Source of the DNA: Epiperipatus broadwayi
Taxonomy: Eukaryota > Onychophora > Udeonychophora > Euonychophora > Peripatidae
Direction of reading: 5' to 3'
Assembly: GCA_028023455.1 (NCBI GenBank)
Contig: JAQFVV010006841.1
Coordinates: 186,001 to 250,000, forward strand
Length of the DNA stretch: 64,000 bases
The notes under the pieces were generated by a model. That model was given only the letters and a program-made list of their open reading frames with translations. It did no database searches and was not told the DNA's origin. The position numbers were made by a program, and so were the translations under genes. Below, piece after piece: positions 22,794 through 32,689 of the stretch; the stretch's first letter is position 1; the number at the start of each line of letters is the position of its first letter.

Positions 22794-25700
22794 ATGTTCT
22801 GCAAAATTGCTGGCATTAACATTCACGGCATCAACTCAATTGATAGAGTTCTAGCTATTAAAAACTGGCTCTCACTCTGCTCCCCTCATATACTTCTTAT
22901 GGGTGAAACTAAATATCACCATAAGACCAATCATAAAATACTATCTCTTCTCTCAACTCTCGGATTTACTAGATTTTCCGTAGGTCATTCTGCTTCAGGT
23001 GGAGTCGGTATTCTTCTCAGCAAGTCAACACCACCAAACAGTTTTAGCATTCTATTCCTAGATGCCAATATTATTATCATAGAAATAGACTATTGGGGTT
23101 ATCCGATCATCATAGCTTATATATATACAGCCAAAGACACCTCTCAATATCTAAAAATAATCCACATCCTAAATGCCATCAATGCTAACAGAGCCTCCCC
23201 TACTATTCTTCTGGGAGACTTTAACACCACATACAATGACTTTAACAAGAGATTTTTGCATCTAATAAATCGCAGATTAATGTGTGGAGAGGGCTTCTTC
23301 CCTCCCGAAGCCTACTCTTTCTATACTAAAACTAAAAAGTCCCTGATTGATTTGGTTTACTACACCCCAGACCTCCATTTCAACCTTGATGCAGCCTTGG
23401 CTCCTGTTGCTTTCTCTGATCATATGGCTCTAATCATACAACTTACACCTATTTCAATCCCTGCACCTATTGATGGACCTGGTAAAACCATGCGCATGAT
23501 CACCCAACCAAATATGACCAAAGCGATAGTATCTGAGGCATACATCCTTTTCCAGAAAATAAACATCCTTTCCCTTCCTGCTGAGGAGGGCTGGTTTTCC
23601 TTCATCGGAATACTACAATCCATATTAAATCACCACGCCAGGAAAATCAAAGGACCTAATGGCCTTCTAAATGATCTAACAGACATTAATATACAACTTC
23701 AAGCTTTACAGCAAAATTTCACAAATACAGAAAAAATCATCTTCCTTAAAAATCTGTACAAAATCAAGCAAAAGTCCCTTGCAGAATATATATCCATCAG
23801 AAGAGCCAAATGTTTCTTAGCACAACAACACTGCTGGATGAGAGACTACCTTAGATGGGCACTGGGGTACAATAGAAAACAAATCACTCCCTTATCCATT
23901 AATTCTAATGGAACCAATCTCGTTGGCTTTCCAATGATGCAGCACATCAGCAAACAATTCTGCCAATTAATGTAAAAGATGGTGCTCCTTCTATAAACAG
24001 CTGGTTGGATGCCAATTAATGCAAAAAGATGGTGCTCCTCCTATAAACAGCTGGTTGGATGCTGGTGACCCTGGCGAACATGGAATCACAGAAATCCAAA
24101 TCAAAAAGAAGATAACATCTCTCCCGGACGGCATTCATCCTGGCCTTCATGGCATCCCAAATTTTTTTCTCAAACATCTCAGTCAAATCACTGTGCCAAT
24201 TATTAAAAAAATGATTGATCACCTAGCCTCCGGCAACAGAAACATAACAGATCTTTACCCAGTGGCACTCGTGCCTTTTATTAAAAAAGCAAAACCACTA
24301 AACAACATTAACAATATCCGGCCAATTTCCATGACCCCATTGCTTATCAAGATAATTGAATCAGTCATTAAAGATCAAATCCAAACTCAAATCCTTAGCC
24401 ATATCTCGTCAAACCAATACGGGAAAAAGGGATCATCAACCTCGCATGCTATGTCCAATGTAACTGCACTATTCAATTACATCAGAGGACATCGTAAATC
24501 AAAACCTATTGCTGTCCAGCTGGATGTTGCGGCAGCATTTGATTCAGTCCAGATAAATATCCTCCTGGATATTCTGTTGGAATGCGACATTCCAGCCGGG
24601 ATTGTTCAGATGATCAGCAATCTGCTCAACAACAGAGAGATTTTTCTCTCTCTTGATGGCAAGATTACACCAGGCTTCAAGCCATACAAGTCGATCCCTC
24701 AAGGATCTCCACTCAGTGCCCTTTTCTTCACAGCATACATCAACCCTCTTCTGATGGATATAGAAAAAAACCTCCCAGGAATTTTCCTTCCCTCTCTCAA
24801 TAAAAACTTCAATGTATTTGCATATATAGATGACATCATGGTTGTTCTTCCCACCATTAAATACCTTCCCCATCTCATGAACATCTTAAACAGAAATACA
24901 GCGAAACTTGGCCTACAAATAAACTTTAACAAATCTTCCATCTGGAAGATCATGTCTGGTAAACAAATTAACTCTCCCTTTTCTGCAAAACCCCAAAGAT
25001 ACCTAGGTTTCCCAATCTTCAAAACACCAACTGCAATGGCAAGAGAGATTCAAGATGCAATCCTCCATTCAACTGAAGCCATCACCACGTCACTCTCTAG
25101 AGTATACCTTTCATTATATGGAAAGGTTGGCCTCCTCAACATGATCATAATGCCAAAAATCTCATATTATCTTCCATTCGTAAAAATGTCTTAAACAGTT
25201 TCAAAATAAAATCAAGCGATTATGTACCAAACTTCTCTGGAGAGGAAGGACAGTTGCTATTAGCTTGCGAGGCATCCAACGACCACGCAGGTTCAATGGA
25301 CTGTCATTCCACTCAATACAAGCAATCATTTTACAGAAAACCCACAACACTCTACATAATCTGATCATCTCATGTGGATACTCCAACATTATTAAAAAAA
25401 TTACACCGACAGATCGTCCTCCGCTCTCTGCCAGTTCGTGGATAGCCTCCCTAATAGACCACTTACAACTTTATAACCCAATAATGCCCTCTAACCTTAA
25501 CAAAAAAATCACCTTATGGGAAGCATACAATATAATCAACTATAATCAACAACCCATTAAAACCAGCCTAAAAATAACCAACCAAAGACTCATTTCACAC
25601 TTCAAAAGATGGAGCCTGGAACCCAAATTCCTTGACTTCATCATTAAAATAAATCTTAATGCGCTTCCCATGAATTGGTTCCTTTATCACCGAAGAGGTT

Positions 25701-26071
25701 TTAACAGCATTGATCCTATATGTGGTCTGTGTGCTCGTGAAGATGAAACCATAGACCATATTATACACCGGTGCCCAAGACTTAAAGCACTGAAAGATAT
25801 AATTATAATTAATTCCAACATAAGACCTGATATGATTTTCTCACTTGAAAATGCCATTCATAATGGATTTTTTTCAATAATAAGGCTTTCTACCTTTGTC
25901 CTTTATTCCATATGGATAGTGAGATGCAAAACTCTCATGGAATTACCCCCGTCACAAATCATACCATTGTTTTATCAAACGCTCAAAAAAATCAAGAAAC
26001 GTGACCAGCTCCTGGCCTCCAGTAAAGTCTTTGATGACACCTGGTCTTTAACTGCTCTTTTGTTTTCCTGA
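22794..26071 (+). pseudogene. LINE-2 ORF2: AP-endonuclease, reverse transcriptase, zinc motif
   Basis: Frame 22794-23975 holds the endonuclease with LLMGETKYHH (catalytic Glu kept), LGDFNTTYND and FSDHMALII. Frame 24019-25194 holds the RT: IRPISMTPLLIKIIES, VQLDVAAAFDSVQ, IPQGSPLSALFF, FAYIDDIMVVLP (YIDD box) and YLGFPIF. Frame 25265-26071 ends with CGLCAREDETIDHIIHRC, the C-terminal zinc motif seen in many non-LTR RTs. The break between the first two frames coincides with a tandem duplication. The second break (25195-25264) is a simple shift. No RNase H is seen. Confidence 0.92.
23963..24061. repeat. 49-bp tandem duplication within LINE-2 ORF2
   Basis: The unit beginning CCAATTAATG and ending GGTTGGATG occurs at 23963-24011 and again at 24012-24061 with three differences. 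It breaks the ORF2 frame between endonuclease and RT. Confidence 0.9.
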
Positions 26072-26363
26072 TTATCAACTCCCACCTACCCAGCATTATA
26101 GAATAGGAAATTCTAAAAGAAAATATGCATGTTTATATTAAAAATGCTTATTCCATTAAACAAGTTCTTAGAATCTCATCACTATACCTAACCACATAAG
26201 AGTATAACAATTGTACTCTCATAACAAAATCTAGCCAGATGACAAATAGAACATTATACAATCATATTATTGTACAATTTATTCATTTATCTATCCTTTA
26301 TTAGTATGTAATCACTATTTATTGTTAATAAAATTTTTTTGTTGAAATGAAGAATATTCTTAC

Positions 26364-27252
26364 ATAAAAAGATATAATCCTGTTTTAAATAGAAGTAATG
26401 GTGTGGATAAGAAATGTAAAATAATATGTAATTAATATGGAATGTTTAAATAGGGTTAAGTAAATTGTTAAAGTTTTTTTAAAAAAAGTATTTATATTTG
26501 TTTTAAATACATTTAAAGGTATAGATAAGGAATGTGATTTTTGAGATGGTTTTTTTAGATAAAGATTTAAAAGGTGAAGTAATTTGCAATTAGGATTGGT
26601 TTAAAATTGGTATAAAAAGTTTCTTAGATGTTTTTATAAAGTAGTAAGATTTATAATTAAATAATATAAAGAAGGAAGAATAATAATAAAAAGTAGAGGA
26701 AAGAGAAGTAAGTAAAATATAATTACGTATAATTTATATGTTTTTTAATGTTTATGTTGATATAAGAAAAAAGTTTTATGCATTCAAGGTATTATTTATA
26801 ACTATGTATTTTTTTGTTGTTGTAGATTAGGGATCCCCAACCCTATGCCCGCAGGCGCCATGGCACCCACAGACCACTTTATGTGTGCCCGCCGCTATCC
26901 GAACACGATAAAAAATTATTTCTCTGATACAAATAAATTTAATTTTTAAGATTTCTTATAAATTATTGTTTTATATTGTAATCAAATTGTAGGTCATACT
27001 ATAATTTTACAGTGTTTATAAAAGGATCTATCATTAACAATATCTAACTATAAATTTACATTGAAAAAATAAATGGTGCCCACCACCTGGCCAGTATTAT
27101 AGAATGTGCTCTTAAGTGCAAAAAGGTTGGGGACCTCTGTTGTAGATCCTTGAAAATGACTGTAAGAATCTATAACAGTTGAAATGTTGGAGTTTGAATA
27201 ATATATATGTTCATTATTAATATAAGAAAATAAAGTTTTTGGAAAGAAAAAA
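26364..27252 (+). mobile_element. PLE right arm, 3' flank
   Basis: Mirror of 10747-11219 and interrupted by a hAT MITE. At 27148-27190 it carries a stem (GACTGT with ACAGTT) followed by GAAATGTTGG, the same kind of module as in the left arm. The LINE-1 target-site sequence in this arm, TAAATTGTTAAAGTT, is empty at about 26460-26475, so this arm shows the pre-insertion allele. Confidence 0.8.
26828..27139. mobile_element. hAT-type MITE
   Basis: The 8-bp target duplication TTGTAGAT flanks it exactly (26820-26827, 27140-27147). Terminal inverted repeats are TAGGGATCCCCAACC on the left and, as complement, CAGAGGTCCCCAACC on the right, matching the CAG.GGTCCCCAACC class of hAT ends. It is 312 bp with no coding frame. 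The body is distinctly GC-richer (GCCCGCAGGCGCCATGGCAC), unlike its surroundings. Confidence 0.93.
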
Positions 27253-28884
27253 GGGGAGGATTGTGCATTTGTTAATTTTATAGTAATTCTACTTTTAAAG
27301 AAATGTGAAAGATTTCATAAATAAACAATTTTCTTCCGATGACCTTTTTTATTGATGATTTCTGTTATTTCTGCACTTTTGTTTTGCTATTATTTCTATT
27401 TATGCACATTGAAAAAAAACGTTTTTTAATTTTATATTATATTTCAGATTAATCAACTATTAAATAAAAGTTAAAATTGTATATAATGTAAATAATACTT
27501 TTTGGATTTTCTGTATAGCCAAGTGAACAATTGCTCTCTATACAGACAGACCAATAGTTTCCTGATATAATTTTTTATTTAGTTTTTATTATTGTGTATC
27601 AAGTAAAAAAAAACACTTCTTTAAAGATAGCATATTTTTTTAGTATATCATTAAGATTGTTAATATATAAAAGGGTAAAAAAATAATTCTCGGCTCATGA
27701 CTAATTAAATTTATGTGAATAGTTATTACACTGTTATGGAACAAAAGCACAATTTTACTATTTTCAGCATTATCATTTATATAAATAATTATTTATGACA
27801 TTATCTCATTGATTATATACTACTGTGTCTTATATAATGTTATATTTGCTCAATTTTTTATACTTTATATAGGTAGACTTCTTTAGTTCAAAACTTGGAT
27901 TTAAAAGTAGAATTTGAATTCAGGAAAAATTTAAAAATCTACAATCCTTCAAATAGAGAATGAAAAATGTTTAAAAATTAAATGTAATGTATTAGTGTAA
28001 CTTAAATGTAATTTAGTAGTTAATATTCCCCTAGAAATGATGGTAAAAAGAAAAATATTTAAAAAGTTTTACTTATAGTTTTAATGAGTCTATATTGCTT
28101 GAGAAAAAAATAAATAAGTAAAAAAACAATACATTTAATTCCATTACCTACTTTTATTTTCTTGAAATGTTTCATTACTAGGTGGCAAAAAAAATTATAA
28201 TAAAAGTTTTAGTTTCTTTGTATGCCGTTTTTAAAAACTGATAAAATGTAAAAATGACCAAAAAAATATATTTCTATTTACATTCAAAGAGTAGACATTC
28301 AAACATTTTAATTTTTGTTTCATATATGAGACTAATAATAAATAAATTGACATGACTTTTCAACAATTCCAACTGTTTTTACATAAAATAAATATATTGT
28401 AAGTTTGTATATCAAAATAGAATCAGTAATCTTGTGCAAAGATTAAAACTATTGCCCTTTTTTTTAAAGTGAAATTTTAATATAGAATCATGAGGTTTGT
28501 ACATTGTTTGGCCCATTAGATGAGAAATGAAGCAATGGTACTAGAAAAAACATCAAGTACATGAGATTATTAACCCATTTGATATCAAATCTATGAGATT
28601 GAAATAAGAAAATGCACCTAAAATATCATGAGTTTTAAATTTTAATGTTTTAATTTTGGCTGTTGGAATTTTTCTATGGATAAATTAAAATGTGTCACTA
28701 CTTGTTAACAGTGTATAATTTTAAATGGTTGACACAGTATTGTAGCAAATATCAAACTAATCATGTTTTGTCAGGATTTTCTTTTTGAAAATTAATTTAT
28801 GTAAAACATGGCAATTTTTTTGTATTTTTTAAAAAAAAAAAACTCTATAAAAAATTGACAATTTTAGACAGTTTAAGGAATAAT
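27253..28884. other. AT-rich stretch, no feature seen
   Basis: No coding, RNA or terminal-repeat signal recognised on either strand. Confidence 0.5.
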
Positions 28885-28932
28885 TTAAATTTATATATAT
28901 ATATATATATATATAAATTTAAATATATTCAT

Positions 28933-28981
<49 letters not shown>

Positions 28982-29165
28982 GAATACACCAAATCTTTTT
29001 CAAAACTTGATTTTTATATGACTATTATAAAAAGCAAGTTTTAAAAAGAAATTTGGTGAATTCATATATATATATATATATTGAAAGTTATGAACTATTT
29101 TTGAAAAGAAAACTGTAGATGATATTTTAAATTAGTTGATGATATATATATATATATATATATAT
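28885..29165. repeat. (TA)n tracts and an 80-bp hairpin
   Basis: TA dinucleotide tracts occur at about 28896-28915, 28939-28977, 29066-29081 and 29142-29165. Between them, 28982-29065 is an inverted repeat with arms carrying CACCAAAT-TTTTT-AAAACTTG and their complement, a small foldback or MITE-like hairpin. Confidence 0.8.
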
Positions 29166-29173
29166 GTAATAAT

Positions 29174-29395
29174 GATCAAGGCTAAATGAGTTTGTACATA
29201 GTCATTAAAAACCAATCAATAGCAATAGCAATCAACAATTTCAAACTGCTCAAGGAAATCTCCTTTTAACAATAAATAGGATTCCACCTTTATTGTTAAA
29301 AGGAAGTTGCCTTGACAACAGTTTGAGATTGTTGATTGTTATTGTCTAAGTGTTGATTGGTTTTTAATGATATATGTATTAACCTTGACTGATGT
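29174..29395. mobile_element. Foldback repeat of PLE-tail type
   Basis: Arms starting at ATGATCAAGGCTAAATGAG and ending at the mirrored TTAACCTTGAC pair across about 100 bases around GGATTCCACC. The CCTTGACAACAGTTTGA block recurs at 51727-51872 and, on the opposite strand, at 49112-49200 directly after a PLE relic. That suggests the repeat is the 3' end of that PLE family. Confidence 0.7.
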
Positions 29396-30019
29396 AATGA
29401 TTTGGTAATTTGAAATTAAAAATTACCATTTATTTTATTGAAAATAAATTTTTAACATAGAATTGCAACTTTCTTTGTTCTGGATTATATAATCAGTTTG
29501 AAATTTCCTAGAGTAAAATTTTAGTTTAATTTCTCTATAAAAATGTATTTGAGACAGACAGTGGATTAAATTGCTTTATTTATTTAATGACTACTAAAGG
29601 AATAATAATTTAATATTACAAACTACCATAAATAAACTTTTAAAATAGAATTAAAAGGTTTTATTTTATGTCATGTGGTATTCAGATTTTAACTGACTTT
29701 TTAACACTGTACCTTTTTTATTAGTGTATGTGTAGCAGAAATTATAGTAAGGGTATATCTTAATGATGCCATTCTGAGTGTCTTAAAAGAATTCATAAAA
29801 GAAAGAAGTCAATTTACAAATTCCTGTTATAGTATTTACATTGTTATTTCTTTTTCCCATTAATAACTTTAGCAAACTAGAAAGTTTTTCTGAGAAATTT
29901 GTATAAAATTATGGGATATAAATAGGGTGATAAGATGTTTTTGTCATTAATTTAGAACAAAACAATGTTGATAACTTAAAAAAAAACCCACAAATTATAT
30001 CATGCTACTAAACTGTCTG
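29396..30019. other. AT-rich spacer, no feature seen
   Basis: No recognisable coding or RNA signal. Confidence 0.5.
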
Positions 30020-30066
30020 TGCACTTTATATATATATATATATATATATATAAAGCACATTCAGAT

Positions 30067-30100
<34 letters not shown>
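30020..30100. repeat. (TA)n tracts in an inverted repeat
   Basis: GTGCACTTTA, a TA tract and TAAAGCACAT form a hairpin at 30020-30062. A second TA tract follows at about 30070-30099. Confidence 0.8.
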
Positions 30101-30101
<1 letters not shown>

Positions 30102-30197
30102 ATTACAAGCATAAAGCTAAATTAGTCAATATAAAATCAAAACTACCCCAAATCTAAAATTAAACCAGACCAGCATAAAAATAATATTAAAACACAA

Positions 30198-30232
30198 CCT
30201 AAGGTTTCACTGCTACAAGCAGACTTCTCAAG
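30198..30232 (-). other. Stem-loop-GAAAC module in PLE 3' region
   Basis: The minus strand reads CTTGAGAAGT, a CTGC stem, the loop TTGTA, a GCAG stem, then TGAAACCTTAGG. This resembles the conserved hairpin found downstream of PLE coding regions and a degenerate hammerhead stem II plus GAAA. There is no CUGAUGA core, so self-cleavage is not claimed. Confidence 0.5.
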
Positions 30233-30272
30233 TGTAAAGAACTACAAAAAAAACCACACATTATATATACTA

Positions 30273-31250
30273 TTAAAAACTACCCACAAATCCATTCACT
30301 TCCCATCCACCCTTAATATTAAAAGAACTCTTAAATAAGTTAATTGCTTCAGAATAATAAATTTTCAATAATAAAGACTCTTTAATTCTTCTTTTGATTT
30401 CATTTCTCTCAAAGAAGACAACCTTAGCTTCATCAAAATCAATAGTGTGGCCTGTATCTTTTTCATGGACATACAAAGCAGAACTAAGATATCTATTTTT
30501 AACTCTACTTTTATGAACCTTTATTCTTTCATTTAAACTCAAACTACTCTGACCTATGTAAACCTTCTTACAAAATAAACAAGGAATAAAATATACCACA
30601 CCAGGAATAGTCTTTCTATCAAAAACTTCTTTTGTATTATTTAAGAAATTATTCAATGTAACACCCCTTTTCCAAGCAATTTTCTTATTTCCAAACAATT
30701 TACTATTTCTACACACAATTCTATAAGAAGACAATTTAAATGGCAAAGAAATAAAATCATATTTTTCTTTAACCTTTACATCCTTACAAATATTACTATT
30801 AAATAAAATACTTTTAACAAATTTATCAGAGTATCCAACATTCAAATAATCTTTATAAAATTGATATTTCTGAAACAAAGCTACCCCACTAGAATTATTT
30901 AATTTAATATTCCTATGACAATAATTCCTTAAAGCAGCTACTTTATGAGATACAGACTGATAGCTATCAGGTTTAATTATAGATCTTAATTCTTTACTTT
31001 TAACTAAATGACTGCACAATAAACAATTAGTTTCTATATTTCTAATCACCAAAAGATCTAAAAATTTTAACTTACCAAAATCTAACCCCCCTCCTTCTAA
31101 CACAAATTTTATAGAAGGATCAAAACAATTAAACTCATTTACAAATTCCTTCAATTTATCATTCTCAACTACAAATAAACAATCATCAACATATCTGACA
31201 AATAATTTTGCATATAAACAATTCTTTTTAATAATAATTTCCTCTTCCAT
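30273..31250 (-). pseudogene. PLE protein: RT C-terminal half plus GIY-YIG endonuclease
   Basis: The frame of 325 codons opens in RT motif B and contains LFVRYVDDCLFVV (residues about 16-28, catalytic YVDD) and FGKLKFLDLLVIR (about 58-70). A connector follows, and then the GIY-YIG domain: PGVVYFIPCLFCKKVYIGQS at about 217-236, LNERIKVHKSR, and H-TGHTIDFDEAKVVF. It ends with RRIKESLLLKIY and GGWEVNGFVGSF. The tail lacks the usual W-P-I/L ending. Upstream, 31251-31340 continues the RT (SPLVCSVYISF) but with a stop just before it, so the fingers and the first catalytic Asp are missing. This is the best-preserved PLE frame in the window. Confidence 0.9.
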
Positions 31251-31355
31251 AAAACTAATATAAACTGAACATACTAAAGGAGAAATAATATAACCTATTA
31301 TTCACCCTTCCTTAATCTTATAAAACTTACCTCTATAAGTTATATATATATATAT

Positions 31356-31975
31356 TGATATTGTAAATAAAGTTTACTATGAAATTATGGTACACATAGT
31401 ATTGAAAATCCATGAATAAATTTCCCTAGTTATCAATTTACATTCCAGAAAGTTTACATGCATAATGCATGTATTAGAATGCTATTAAAATTAATATACA
31501 CCAATAAGGATAGATTTATGTAGGACTGGAATAGTGTAAAGAAACCCTACAGAAATTTACAATGTCCTCATGGGCTTCATCATATTGTCAAGTCATGAAG
31601 TTATAATAAAGAGTGCAAAATGATGTATGTATATTGCCATAGTCATTGATTTTAGCTATTGTAATCTATATCTGCCGTGTCAGCATATAAAGAGTACAAT
31701 TGTCATATGTAACAATTACAAGTATTATGCATGATTAAGAAGCACAAATAATGGATTGTAAAGTTTACATAGTAATTTCTAAGAATAAGTACTTTTTCAT
31801 TTTCATTTCTTTATATATGTTTCTTTGACAAGTAAATAAACTTCTCTAAGAATAACTAATTTTTTTATTTTCATTTATATATGTTTTTTTGATAAGAAAA
31901 TAATTAGTTTGTTTTATTTTATTTATTTTAATAAACTTATTGATGCTACCTGGCTAGTATTGTTACGAATATCCC
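31356..31975 (+). repeat. 5' long terminal repeat
   Basis: Aligns with 35810-36372 from TGATATTGTAA to TTATTGATGCTACCTGGCT and a TATTGTTACGAATA-like end. Its first about 30 bases, relative to the 3' copy, are replaced by a TA tract. Confidence 0.8.
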
Positions 31976-32689
31976 TGGAACAAAGCAGAATGGCACAAAT
32001 CACTAGAAGTGCGGTCGAAATATGGAAACACCTGTGTAAATAAATAGTAGAGCACCTATTGACAGAGACCTTCATGGGTAATAGCACAATAGTCTGATTA
32101 AGCAAATAATATATTTGACATCACATAATTTTGTGCAACCAAGCAAGGTGGCCCTACTAAATAATAATTGTGAATTTGATATTAATGCATTGGATTGTAA
32201 AATTTATGTTGAATATATTGAAGATACATGTTTTTAAATAAATTTAATGATGAAAAAGTTCAAGTCACAATACTTATGTAGTTTTTAGATAGCAAATCAA
32301 CTCTGTGACCTCCAATACCCTTCTCCCTCACCCAGAAATATATCAGCAGTTAAAAGAGATGTTAACTGCCTGTTTTAAACCAGTGATGTTTAAATGGATA
32401 GCATACTTTAGATTCAAAAATAGATGATGGTTATCTCAAAAAAAGTATCAAGATTACTATGTGGCATAAGGACATTAAAGAATGTAATTTTAATGCTGAG
32501 CTTGATGATATGCTATTAGATCAATTACTATTGGGGAATGGCAGATAATAAGTTCAGAAAAGTTATATTAAATGACCCTGACATAAATTATAAGTGTGCA
32601 ATTAAAAATATATATTGCATAAGAAATAGTATTGGATAATGCTACATAATTTCAAGCTACTACACATTAGAATAAAAACCTTATAACTG

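Larger units (their letters stand above)
19995..26349 (+). mobile_element. LINE-2: full-length two-ORF non-LTR retrotransposon
   Basis: Flanked by the exact 14-mer AAGAATATTCTTAC at 19981-19994 and 26350-26363, so both ends are defined. The element is 6,355 bp with a 143-bp 5' untranslated region. ORF1 is at 20138-22787 and ORF2 at 22794-26071, and a 3' untranslated region of about 280 bp ends in GTTGAAATG. It is the same family as LINE-1 and more distantly related to LINE-3. Fewer breaks than LINE-1 imply a younger insertion. ORF1 has at least two frameshifts, and ORF2 is broken by a 49-bp tandem duplication and a shift near 25200. Confidence 0.95.
10747..27252. mobile_element. Nested palindrome of two Penelope-like copies
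   Basis: After removing insertions, 10747-19207 and 19223-27252 are reverse complements. Outer ends match at TTTTTTCTTTCC (10747) and GGAAAGAAAAAAGG (27240). The 3' flanks, GIY-YIG and RT regions match in mirror order, and the centre is a 15-bp spacer at 19208-19222. Insertions that must postdate the palindrome are LINE-1 (11220-17505), a foldback (18156-18764), LINE-2 (19995-26349) and a hAT MITE (26828-27139). The left arm keeps about 150-200 bases near 18060-18155 and 18765-18830 that the right arm lacks. The inverted arrangement may come from one PLE insertion event or from a later inverted duplication. Confidence 0.85.
30101..31345 (-). mobile_element. Third Penelope-like element, 5'-truncated
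   Basis: Contains the coding relic 30273-31250 and a 3' untranslated part ending in a stem-loop-GAAAC module (30198-30232). Its 5' truncation point abuts a short TA tract at 31341-31355, directly next to the LTR element. It is diverged from the PLE pair at 10.7-27.3 kb and is a different family. Confidence 0.75.
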
